A stretch of DNA of 64,000 nt from Flavobacterium ginsenosidimutans (GTDB lineage: Bacteria; Bacteroidota; Bacteroidia; Flavobacteriales; Flavobacteriaceae): assembly GCF_003254625.1 (NCBI RefSeq), contig NZ_QJRJ01000082.1:496001-560000 (forward strand). The letters run 5' to 3'. The notes below the pieces were generated by a model that was given only the letters and a program-made list of their open reading frames with translations, searched no databases and was not told the DNA's origin. Positions 25,967 through 35,121 of this stretch are shown piece after piece; the stretch's first letter is position 1; each line of letters starts with the position of its first letter. A program made the position numbers and the translations under genes.

Positions 25967-28900
25967 ATGAACCAAACCTACTCTAAGCCCAGGTATTTGT
26001 TTGTTTTGTTGAGTTTCTTTGTCTTTTCCTTTGGAATGGCTCAGTCGCCTTTGCAAAAAAACAAATCGGCTAATGTGCAAATGGCGATTCAAACGCCAGG
26101 AAAAACCACAACAAAGGATCAAGTTTCTAAGAAAACAAGCGATTCAAATGCTTTTCAGGAAGCTGACGCCAATGATCCTCTTCTTCCAAAACAAGAAGAT
26201 ATTAATGGTAAGAAACTTTCACAAAAAGAAAGTGAAGCCGTTAATCAGCAATTTAAGGCAAGCCAAAAGCTTTTTAAACCAAATGCAAGTTCGGCTAAAA
26301 GTAAAGCAGCTGCTCAGGATAGTATTTCGAAGCTCAAGTCTTTTGCAAAATCTGCAAATTTAACTTCCAGAAATGTTTTTGAAGTCAAAAAAGCCGCTTT
26401 TGGGTTAAGCAGTTCAGATAAAATGCAATTGAAATCTGTTTCAGACAAAAATGGCAGAAGTCTGGCTACCTATCAGCAATTGCATAATTCTATTCCTGTA
26501 GAAGGAGCTATTTATAAAGTCAGAGAGAACAAAACCAAAATTGATGCTTTTGGGCAAATTACCAGCAAACTTCCTGCTAACAGTTCTTATAAAGTAAATG
26601 CTTCTCAAGGCTTAGAATATGCCTTGAAAGATGTAAACGCCAAAGAATATGTTTGGCAAAGCAAAAAATTAAGCTCTTTGGTGAATAAAAAAATAAGCCA
26701 AAAACCGCAAGGTGAACTGGTTTACGTAGGGCCAAGTTTTTCTTCTGAATTGAAAGAATATCATTTGGCTTGGAAGTACGATGTTTTTGCAACTAATCCG
26801 CAATCGAGCCAAACTATTTACGTTGACGCAAATTCTGGGAAAACAATTTTAAAGATTGATTTAAACAGAGATGTTCGTTCAGCTTCTTCTGCTCCTGTTG
26901 ATGGCCGAGCAGCTATTGGTAATGGAAAAGCAAGATTTACAGGAAACGTTACTTTTGGAACGACTCAATATGCAGAAGGTTATAAATTGGAAACTTTAGA
27001 GGGTAAATTCAAAGTGCCGATTTACACTTTAAATATGAATCATGCCGAGCATGCATCTGATGAAGTGCTTACAGAATATATTGATGAGGATAACAACTGG
27101 AATGATTTATACAACAAAGACCACGATGAAGCGGCGATTGATATTCATTGGGGATTGCAAACAACATTAAACTATTACGAAGAAAAATTTAACCGTAATA
27201 GTGTTGATGATAAAGGAATGACCATTTTTGGACTTGCGCATTTAGGAACTCATGTTCAAAATGCATCGTGGACTGGCGGATGGGCACAGTTTGGCGATGG
27301 AGATACGCAGCCTTTTGTGAGTTTAGGAATTACGGGTCACGAGATGACACACGCGGTAACGCAATTTTCAGCCGGTTTGATTTATCTTGGAGAATCTGGA
27401 GCTATGAATGAATCATTCAGTGATATTTTTGGTATTTCGATTGAGCTGTACGCTGGAAAAGATTCTAAGAATGACATTTGGATGCTGGGTGATGAATTGT
27501 ACAAACACGGAAGTTTGAGAAGCATGGCAGACCCAAAAGCGGCTGGCCAGCCTGATACTTACGGAGGCGAATTTTGGGCAGATCCTGCAAATACAAGTTA
27601 TGATAATGGCGGTGTTCACCAAAACAGCGGAATTACCAACTATTGGTATTATCTTTTGGTCGAAGGTGGACAAGGAGTTAATGATCTTGACAATAGCTAT
27701 ACTATTAAAGGCCTTGGTTTGGCTAAAGCAGAGAAAATTGCATATCTAACGCTTACAGAATATTTGTCGCCTTCTTCAAATTTTAGCGACATGCGTCAGG
27801 CTTCTTTATTGGTTGCAGAAGATTTGTACGGACTAGGTTCTGAAGAATACAAACAAGTTACCAATGCATGGTATGCAATTGGTGTTGGCGCCGCTTATTC
27901 AGATAAACAGCTTTCACTTGTTTCTGTTCAAGATCCTTCTTTGCCATGTGGGCAATTAAAAGGTGATGAACCTTTTTATGTGACTCTTAAAAATACCGGA
28001 TCTACTCTAATTAAAGCAAACGAAGTTCTAAATTACAAATTGCGAGCAATGGCAGGTGCTTTAGGCAGACTTATTGAGTTTTATTCTAATGATGGTACAG
28101 TTACTTTTGATAAGGATCTAGGTGTTGGAGAAGAAATTACTATCGAAATTAAAGATAATATTCCATATCAGGTGGGAGGTGCCACAAATTATATAGAAGT
28201 GAAAATGGATCTTAACCCAATTACTGAATTTGGTACTAAAGATGGCTATTCGTTTACTTCACAAATCATTGTTCCAATAGCTCAAAAAGATTTTGATATT
28301 AAAGTGACAAATCTTGAGATTCCGGATTATACAGGAGATGTTCTTACTGCAAATAATACTTTAGCAATTACGCTTTATAATTTAGGCTGTCAGGATATTC
28401 CGGCTGGAACACAGTTAAAAATCGGATATGCAGACACGGCACCAGGAAGTGCTGCCGTTTGGAAGGATATTACTTTAGAAACTGCCTTTAAAGGGAAATC
28501 AGAAATCAAAATTCCTTTTGACGGAACGGTAGATTTATCAGCAGTTGGCTTGCATACATACGAAGCCTATGTAACTTATGATAAAGATCCCGTTACAGCA
28601 AATAACAGTATTTTGAATGCTGCTTACAGTGGTACTGTTACCCAATTCCCATATGTTCAAGGCTTTGAAAGAACTCCTGGAGGATGGAATTCAAAGGCTT
28701 TAAGTGAAAACCAGAAATTCATATTTCAGAATTATCCGGCATCATTTAGATCTGTTAAATCGCAATATATGTGGGGAATGGTAGATTTTAAAACAAATGA
28801 GAGAATGGGACTTAATTCTGATTTCGTCTTAGAATCGCCAATCTTTGATTTTACAAATGTGGTTTCTCCATATGTTGAGTTCGATTTATATTATCTATTG

Positions 28901-31900
28901 CATAGAACATATGACGGTTTAATTGTTGAATATTCTGAAGATAAAGGCAAAAGCTGGAAAAAAGTAACTACGGTTAACTATCCGGAAATAGAACATAACA
29001 ATGATCTATTTGATGGGGGCTGGTTTACAGGAGTAAATAATAGTCTGAGAAAAGACCCTTATCAAATACGCTTAAATGAACTTGCAGGAAAAAAAGCAGC
29101 AATTCGTTTTCGTGTAAAATCTGATGATTATTATGATGGGTTCTTAGGAGGATTTATAGATAATATTTTAGTGAAAGATGCACCTTATGATTTAGAAGTT
29201 GTATCTGCGAAATTAGACGCTGGTAAATGCGACATCAACAATAATACTACTACCGTAAATACTTATGTCACTAACAATTTTGCTACAAGTAGTCAGGTTG
29301 TGAATGTGACTACTAAAATTCTGGACGCGGCACAAAATGAAGTTTTTTCATTAACAGAAAAAAGAACTTTAGCCTTTACAAAATTTAAAGACACACTTAC
29401 AATCAGTGTTCCAAATATCAATTTGAAAACTGTAGGCGAGCATACGGTATCAGTTTCTGTTTTTCCGGAAGATATGCTGCAAGATGTAAAGCAAGCTAAT
29501 AATTCTTATGTATTTACATATGACAATTGGAACAATGAAGATATGAAAGTATCTGTGCTTCCATACAAAATGGATTTTGAAGATGCTTCCAAATACAAAG
29601 GCTGGAGAACTTCTGAAAATAAGGGAGCTGCCGGCTGGAAATACGGAGAGCGCGCTGATTTAGGTTCGCCGGCGTGGTTTCTTGAAGACCATACCCATTT
29701 TATGGCTAGTAATGATGACAAATGCAATTGCGATTCATCAAACGATATGCTGGTTTCGCCTGTATTTGATTTGACAAATTACAAGGAAGCGCATTTATCA
29801 TTTGACGGTTTTGGAGATCCTCAACAATGGTCAGATGGGTATGTAAAAGTAAGTACAGACGGAGGTCAGACCTGGAAAGAAGTATTTCACATGCCATATT
29901 ATGGCGCTTGGTGGGAATATGGTGTTGATTTAACAGAATATGCTGGAAAATCTTGCGTAATGATAGCGTTCCAACACAATGATAATGGATTTTTTGCGAA
30001 CGGCTTTGCAGTAGATAATATCCAAATCAAAGAAGCTAAATCGAATTTAAGGCCTTCTAATTTAGTCGTTGCAGAAACGGTTTACGAAGATGCGCCTTCA
30101 CATGAATTCAATATAAACCTTAGAAATTCGGCTTACAAAACATTAGATAAATTTACAATTGAATATCAGATTTCTCAAAACGGAACTGCTGTTGGAAAAC
30201 CTGTTTCTATTGAAAAAAGCGAGGAAATACTAGTTGGACAAACTATCACATACAAAATAGATGGTTTGCCAAAACTGGCTCCGGGCAAATATGATATTGC
30301 TGTAAAAGCATTCACAGACAATGAGCCTAAAGATCAGGCTCAGGTTTTAAAAGGATCTTTTGAAGTTATTGAAAAAGCACGGGAATTTACTGTTGAAACT
30401 TTCTCAACTGTACCAAGCGGTTCATTATTTGGGCAAAAAGGTTTTGTTTCGAGTTTAAGTGATGATAATTATCCATGGAGAGTTGTGGTTAATCCGGACA
30501 ATGAATATTTGACCGTACCTCAAAAAGACCATACAGGAGATACAGCGGCAAACATGCTTTATAGCCAGCTGGAAGGTTTGTCTTATTACAGCGAGTTGGT
30601 TTCCCCAATGTATAAATTAGATGAGAATGCAAGCGCTTTTGAGTTTTATTATGCAATGCAAAGTAATGCTAATGACATTTTCCTTGTCGATATTAAAACG
30701 GTAGGAGGTACCTGGACGGAATTATGGAGAACAAACAAAGAAGGTTCTTTTGTTGACACCGAATGGAAGAAAGTCGATTTGAATATTACTAAATATAAAG
30801 GAAAATCAGTAATGTTCCGTTTCAGACACGCTAAGTCAGATGGCTATTCATACATGGTTTTAGATGATTTAAAAGTCTTTAACGAGGCTGTTACAGATGT
30901 TTCTATGCAGATTTTATCGCCAAAGGATGTTTGCGGAAACGAAGAATATAAAGTTAAATTGACAAATGAAGGTCAGATTGCGATTAAAGAGAATTCTATT
31001 CAGGTAAATTTAGAATATAAAAATACTTCGGAGAAAATCTCAGAAGCTGTTGCGGCAGGAATTCCAGTGGGAGGAAGTATTGAATATACTTTTAAAACAA
31101 AACCAAAATTAATTCAGAATGGTGATTCCCAAGTTTTCAATTTTACAGCAAAATTAGAAAATGACATCATTGCCCAGAATAATACAATTGAGGATTATAC
31201 CTATCAGGGAGTGGCAGGAGATTTTAAATTATTTGACAATCCATCAGTCCACGGGTACGCAGGAAAAAGCGTTTATCTTAATGCCGAATCTAATTTGTTA
31301 ATCAGAGAACTTGATGCAACTTCATATAAATGGAGTACGGGAGAAAATACTTCTGCTATCGAGGTAACAAAAGCCGGAGATTATATTGTAACTGCTGTTT
31401 TGAAAAACGGATGTTCAATTACAGAAAAAGTAAATGTAACATTTGACACTTTTGAATCTGGATTAGCAAGCGGGGATGTTTGTGGGCCAATAGTGGTTTT
31501 AAATCCAGGAAAATACAAAGCCTACGAATGGTTCGACGGTTCAACCGATCCAACTTACAGCACAACAGAAAGCGGTGATTATTATGTAACGGTTTACAAT
31601 GAAAATGGATTAGGTAAAACTTTCAGTACAAGTATTACAGTTCTTGAAAACATCGCGCCAGAAATAGAGGTTGTAGGCGAAAAGAAAATTAGTGCAACTG
31701 CTGATGCTCCTGCTTACCAATGGTATTTAAATGGCAGAATCATTCCAAACGCAACTCAAAAAACAATTGTGGCAATTTGGGAAGGGACTTACAGTCTTCA
31801 GACAACAAATAGTAATGGCTGCAGCAGCATGTCAGAACCAATCGATTCTAAAGGCATGATCATCGGAAAATTGACAAATCCGTTCAGAGTTTTCCCGAAT

Positions 31901-32113
31901 CCGGTTGTTGACACGGCAAATATCTTCCTTGCAGAAAATATTGAAGGACAGACACAAATAAAATTGTACGGTATGAATGGTAATGTATTATGGAATAAAA
32001 ACTATTCTAGCATGCCGTCGACAATAAATATTAGTGAATTGCCTGCGGGAGTGTATGTTTTAGATTGTACAGTACAAGGTAAAAAGTACACAGCTAAAAT
32101 TATCAAGAAGTAA
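25967..32113 (+). CDS. Giant secreted M4 (thermolysin-type) metallopeptidase with T9SS sorting domain
   Basis: A 2048-residue protein. Signal peptide at 1-25; FTP/PepSY propeptide at about 130-290; M4 catalytic domain at about 320-650 with HEMTH (zinc ligands His458 and His462), third ligand Glu482 in AMNESFSDIFG exactly 20 residues later as in thermolysin, and catalytic His551 in NGGVHQNSGITNYW. About 1300 residues follow: CARDB-like Ig domains (ANNTLAITLYNLGCQDIPAG) alternating with three or four MAM-like beta-sandwich modules (SPIFDFTNVVSPYVEFDLYY; GGFIDNILVKD), then PKD-like modules. The end, FRVFPNPVVDTANIF to GVYVLDCTVQGKKYTAKIIKK, is a type A T9SS sorting domain, so it is exported through the outer membrane and anchored or released. 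Confidence 0.92.
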   Translation: MNQTYSKPRYLFVLLSFFVFSFGMAQSPLQKNKSANVQMAIQTPGKTTTKDQVSKKTSDSNAFQEADANDPLLPKQEDINGKKLSQKESEAVNQQFKASQKLFKPNASSAKSKAAAQDSISKLKSFAKSANLTSRNVFEVKKAAFGLSSSDKMQLKSVSDKNGRSLATYQQLHNSIPVEGAIYKVRENKTKIDAFGQITSKLPANSSYKVNASQGLEYALKDVNAKEYVWQSKKLSSLVNKKISQKPQGELVYVGPSFSSELKEYHLAWKYDVFATNPQSSQTIYVDANSGKTILKIDLNRDVRSASSAPVDGRAAIGNGKARFTGNVTFGTTQYAEGYKLETLEGKFKVPIYTLNMNHAEHASDEVLTEYIDEDNNWNDLYNKDHDEAAIDIHWGLQTTLNYYEEKFNRNSVDDKGMTIFGLAHLGTHVQNASWTGGWAQFGDGDTQPFVSLGITGHEMTHAVTQFSAGLIYLGESGAMNESFSDIFGISIELYAGKDSKNDIWMLGDELYKHGSLRSMADPKAAGQPDTYGGEFWADPANTSYDNGGVHQNSGITNYWYYLLVEGGQGVNDLDNSYTIKGLGLAKAEKIAYLTLTEYLSPSSNFSDMRQASLLVAEDLYGLGSEEYKQVTNAWYAIGVGAAYSDKQLSLVSVQDPSLPCGQLKGDEPFYVTLKNTGSTLIKANEVLNYKLRAMAGALGRLIEFYSNDGTVTFDKDLGVGEEITIEIKDNIPYQVGGATNYIEVKMDLNPITEFGTKDGYSFTSQIIVPIAQKDFDIKVTNLEIPDYTGDVLTANNTLAITLYNLGCQDIPAGTQLKIGYADTAPGSAAVWKDITLETAFKGKSEIKIPFDGTVDLSAVGLHTYEAYVTYDKDPVTANNSILNAAYSGTVTQFPYVQGFERTPGGWNSKALSENQKFIFQNYPASFRSVKSQYMWGMVDFKTNERMGLNSDFVLESPIFDFTNVVSPYVEFDLYYLLHRTYDGLIVEYSEDKGKSWKKVTTVNYPEIEHNNDLFDGGWFTGVNNSLRKDPYQIRLNELAGKKAAIRFRVKSDDYYDGFLGGFIDNILVKDAPYDLEVVSAKLDAGKCDINNNTTTVNTYVTNNFATSSQVVNVTTKILDAAQNEVFSLTEKRTLAFTKFKDTLTISVPNINLKTVGEHTVSVSVFPEDMLQDVKQANNSYVFTYDNWNNEDMKVSVLPYKMDFEDASKYKGWRTSENKGAAGWKYGERADLGSPAWFLEDHTHFMASNDDKCNCDSSNDMLVSPVFDLTNYKEAHLSFDGFGDPQQWSDGYVKVSTDGGQTWKEVFHMPYYGAWWEYGVDLTEYAGKSCVMIAFQHNDNGFFANGFAVDNIQIKEAKSNLRPSNLVVAETVYEDAPSHEFNINLRNSAYKTLDKFTIEYQISQNGTAVGKPVSIEKSEEILVGQTITYKIDGLPKLAPGKYDIAVKAFTDNEPKDQAQVLKGSFEVIEKAREFTVETFSTVPSGSLFGQKGFVSSLSDDNYPWRVVVNPDNEYLTVPQKDHTGDTAANMLYSQLEGLSYYSELVSPMYKLDENASAFEFYYAMQSNANDIFLVDIKTVGGTWTELWRTNKEGSFVDTEWKKVDLNITKYKGKSVMFRFRHAKSDGYSYMVLDDLKVFNEAVTDVSMQILSPKDVCGNEEYKVKLTNEGQIAIKENSIQVNLEYKNTSEKISEAVAAGIPVGGSIEYTFKTKPKLIQNGDSQVFNFTAKLENDIIAQNNTIEDYTYQGVAGDFKLFDNPSVHGYAGKSVYLNAESNLLIRELDATSYKWSTGENTSAIEVTKAGDYIVTAVLKNGCSITEKVNVTFDTFESGLASGDVCGPIVVLNPGKYKAYEWFDGSTDPTYSTTESGDYYVTVYNENGLGKTFSTSITVLENIAPEIEVVGEKKISATADAPAYQWYLNGRIIPNATQKTIVAIWEGTYSLQTTNSNGCSSMSEPIDSKGMIIGKLTNPFRVFPNPVVDTANIFLAENIEGQTQIKLYGMNGNVLWNKNYSSMPSTINISELPAGVYVLDCTVQGKKYTAKIIKK

Positions 32114-32133
32114 CAAAAATTACAGATAGAAAC

Positions 32134-32159
32134 GGTAACTCTATAAAAATAGAGTTACC
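32134..32159 (+). terminator. Hairpin between protease and PorT-like gene
   Basis: A perfect 11-bp stem (GGTAACTCTAT at 32134-32144 and its complement at 32149-32159) with an AAAA loop, 20 bases after the protease stop and 24 before the next ATG. The tail is only ATTCTT, so it may partly terminate or protect the long mRNA and reduce expression of the next gene. Confidence 0.5.
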
Positions 32160-32182
32160 ATTCTTAAAACCAATTAAATTTT

Positions 32183-32830
32183 ATGAAAAAATCCATGCTA
32201 ATTATATGCACACTTATGTTGTGTGCAACTGTTACGGCTCAAACCAAAAAGGTAAGACTGGGCGTGAAGGCAGGTTTAAATATTTCCAGTCTTAGTTTTG
32301 ACGAGAGTGAAATAAACTCTTCAAATAAAAGCGGATTTGCTGCTGGTTTAATGGCTGAGATTCCTGTTGCGGAAAAATTTTCCATCCAGCCCGAATTAGT
32401 ATACAGCCAACAAGGAATGAAGTTTTCTTATGCTGATGCAGAGGTCGAAAATTCGCATTACAAAAGTACCATAAGTTTAAACTACATCAATATTCCGGTG
32501 ATGTTAAAATATTATGTTGTAAAAGGATTTAGCATTCAGGCAGGACCGCAAATAGGAATACTTTTGAAAGCTAAAAACGAATATCAAGACAATTTTTTAG
32601 GATATGAAAATCGTGAAAATCTTAATTTGAAAGACTATACAAATGGAATAGATACTTCTGTAAATTTTGGCTTAGGCTATCAATTTAAAGATAAGTTCTA
32701 CGCCGATGCAAGATATAATATCTCGTATTCAGATATATTCAAAGAAGCAAATCCGACAGGAAATTACATCATCAACAGCGATATGAAGAATAGAGTTTTT
32801 CAGATAACCATTGGTTATTTTTTTAATTAG
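32183..32830 (+). CDS. PorT-like outer-membrane beta-barrel protein
   Basis: A 215-residue protein with a signal peptide (MKKSMLIICTLMLCATVTAQ). The start of the mature part, RLGVKAGLNISSLSFDE, the central VYSQQGMKFSY and YINIPVMLKYYVVKGFSIQAG PQIGILL (read in two parts) and the last strand FQITIGYFFN are typical of the PorT/outer_membrane_beta-barrel_2 family (8-stranded barrel). Family members are abundant in Flavobacteriia; some take part in T9SS, but this one is not close enough to assign. It follows the protease gene by 69 bases, with a hairpin between. Confidence 0.82.
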   Translation: MKKSMLIICTLMLCATVTAQTKKVRLGVKAGLNISSLSFDESEINSSNKSGFAAGLMAEIPVAEKFSIQPELVYSQQGMKFSYADAEVENSHYKSTISLNYINIPVMLKYYVVKGFSIQAGPQIGILLKAKNEYQDNFLGYENRENLNLKDYTNGIDTSVNFGLGYQFKDKFYADARYNISYSDIFKEANPTGNYIINSDMKNRVFQITIGYFFN

Positions 32831-32854
32831 AGTTAGTACCCTTCATATTTATAG

Positions 32855-32882
32855 AATCCGCTCATAGAGCGGATTTTTTTAT
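32855..32882 (+). terminator. Rho-independent terminator
   Basis: A 9-bp stem (AATCCGCTC at 32855-32863, GAGCGGATT at 32867-32875), loop ATA, and a T run just after. It lies 24 bases past the PorT-like stop and ends the protease transcription unit. Confidence 0.85.
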
Positions 32883-33047
32883 TTGATAGTTTGAAAAATT
32901 CAGCACGTGCAAAGAGATTTGTCCATCTGGTTCGAGCTGCCGGGACTATCTTTTTTTCTGATTCAGGGTGCATCTGGTTTATTTTCGAATGTCTTTAAGG
33001 TTTATGAATTTGCCTAAGAATTGTCCTGAAAAAAAAAATGTCCTTAC

Positions 33048-34358
33048 TTAATTTTTTTTGAATAGAGAGACATCTTTAACCTTCAGCCGTTCATTGAGCC
33101 ATTCAGCTAATCGGGCATTCTCTGTCTTGCTCAGCTCCGTGCTGCTTCCGTATATCACAGCTGTTAAAGTAATGATGCTGTCCCTTTGATTGATCATTGT
33201 ACTTTTGGCAATAGAGATTGAGCTGACAGATGGAAATAATGCAGATGTTTCTTTTAATATTTGGCGATTATCAATTTTATTACTTTCGATTTCTTTCTCA
33301 AGCTGCATTATTTTGACATCTTTTAGGTTCATCTCATTTTCACTGCCTTTAATCTGATTTAAAATATCTCCTTTTAATGTATTGAAGCGGTCGGTAGTGT
33401 CCTGTCGGATTTCTAATTGTGTGTCCGAAAGGTATTCATTGCTCTGCAGCTTGGTTTTAAGGTTTTCTATTTCTGAGGGGGAAAAACGTTTAGAAAGAAA
33501 AGCCAGCTCAAGATTTTTGGCATTGGCAGTATAGTCTGTTTTTTTATAGACGATCGTATATCCCTTGTCAGTAAATTCATTTTCAATAAATATGTTTATA
33601 TTTTTTTTAAACTGCTGTTCCTGATAAAGCGAATAGGCAAGGTAGCTGCTTGGCAGGAGCATAATTATTATTAGAAAAACGATAATGTATTTTACGCGTT
33701 TCTGACTCTTTTCGTCAACTTGTTTGACAGCTCTATAATTAAGATATTTAATAATTAAAAATGTAGCAATTCCAATAAAGACGCAATTGATGCAATAAAG
33801 ATAAAATGCCCCTAAAAAAAATGACCATTGCGCTGTTGCAAGACCGTAGCCGGCCGTACAAAGCGGAGGCATTAGGGCAGTTGCAATGGCAACACCGGGG
33901 ATAGGGTTTCCTTTCTCTGATCTTGTTACGGCAATCACTCCGACAACTCCTCCAAAAAATGCAATAAGGATATCATAAATATTTGGAGAGGTTCGGGCCA
34001 GTAATTCCGACTGCACGTCTTTGAAGGGACTGAGATAAAAATAAAGCGTGGAAACTGCAAGGCTTACTGCCGTAGCATTCAGCAGATTTTTAAGTGATTT
34101 TTTAAGCAATACAAAATCATAAATACCCAGTGCAAATCCTGCTCCTACAATGGGTCCCATAAGAGGAGATATCAGCATTGCTCCAATTATGACAGCTGTT
34201 GAATTAACATTCAGTCCTACTGAGGCTATAATAATGGCACAGGCTAGAATCCAAAGATTGGCACCTTCAAAGGTTATATTCCTTCTTACGGTTTCCAATG
34301 TTTTTGCCCTGTCATCTTCTCCTTCCCTTAAATTGAATAAGTCTGTGATTTTTTTCAT
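33048..34358 (-). CDS. DUF389 / TIGR00341-type membrane protein
   Basis: A 436-residue inner-membrane protein. The DUF389 core is plain: FEGANLWILACAIIIASVGLNVNSTAVIIGAMLISPLMGPIVGAGFALG in the first two spans (about residues 35-90, written here only for recognition of STAVIIGAMLISPLMGPIVG), then VIAVTRSEKGNPIPGVAIATALMPPLCTAG at 140-170. There are about six spans in the first 250 residues and a soluble C-terminal domain (260-430) with a coiled-coil middle. The function of DUF389 proteins is not established. It is transcribed alone. Confidence 0.85.
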   Translation of the reverse strand: MKKITDLFNLREGEDDRAKTLETVRRNITFEGANLWILACAIIIASVGLNVNSTAVIIGAMLISPLMGPIVGAGFALGIYDFVLLKKSLKNLLNATAVSLAVSTLYFYLSPFKDVQSELLARTSPNIYDILIAFFGGVVGVIAVTRSEKGNPIPGVAIATALMPPLCTAGYGLATAQWSFFLGAFYLYCINCVFIGIATFLIIKYLNYRAVKQVDEKSQKRVKYIIVFLIIIMLLPSSYLAYSLYQEQQFKKNINIFIENEFTDKGYTIVYKKTDYTANAKNLELAFLSKRFSPSEIENLKTKLQSNEYLSDTQLEIRQDTTDRFNTLKGDILNQIKGSENEMNLKDVKIMQLEKEIESNKIDNRQILKETSALFPSVSSISIAKSTMINQRDSIITLTAVIYGSSTELSKTENARLAEWLNERLKVKDVSLFKKN

Positions 34359-35121
34359 AATTTTTCTATTGACATTTAAAATATCGATAATGCTTTTTTA
34401 TAGGTTTTTAAATATTTAAAATGAATCAGCATAAATTTTTAAAAACCAGAAAGATATGCTCTGTTTTGAGCGCTTAAATCAAATTTACGCTTTTAGCGGC
34501 AAAAAACTATCAAATCTATTTTGAGAGATGTTCAAAAATTGTTTTAGTTAAGCCAAATATATGGTGAGCGTCCCTTTGATTTTGTTTCATATCCTACAAC
34601 TTTGTTTCATTTTGCAATTTGAAACAACAAACTGGCCCTGATATTCTTGAGTTGGATAAAATTTTTATTTTAGCTATCGTAGGAATTTTAGCTAGCTATT
34701 CGGCATTCTTATGTTAATGCTTAAGTTAATTTCTTATAGTTCTTGCCAAACATGGGACGCAAACATTTTTGATATTCAACTTAAGCCAAATAAAAGCCAA
34801 ATTTGCTATTGTCAGAAATCAGATTTGGAAATTTTCATGATTTAAGAAACGTTTTAAATTTTTGCGGAATGTCTCCATGAGGAACCTCATCTTACTAATA
34901 CCACAAACTTTCAAAGCAAAAATGAGAGAACGAGTTTTTTTTGAAGTGTATAGAAAACTGCAAAGATAATTGCTGAAAAAAGAGAATAAAATTTCGAAAT
35001 AGTGCTGCGTTTTTTACTATTAGGACTCAAAAAAAAGTAAGCAATTAAATTTTTTTCTTGTTGTGAGAGAGTTATAGAATATTAAAAAAAATGAATATTA
35101 ACCATCTAATGATAATCATAT
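34359..35121. other. Gene-free A+T-rich stretch
   Basis: I see no supportable gene, RNA gene or IS fragment in these 763 bases. Locally repeated motifs such as TTTGTTTCAT (34584 and 34610) and TTGAAACAA (34619) give weak inverted symmetry, but nothing that forms a recognised element. The promoter of the alkylsulfatase pseudogene presumably lies near 35040-35110. Confidence 0.4.

Noticed and set aside
34359..35121. Riboswitch or structured leader before the alkylsulfatase
   Set aside because: No known riboswitch core motif and no leader terminator hairpin were recognised.
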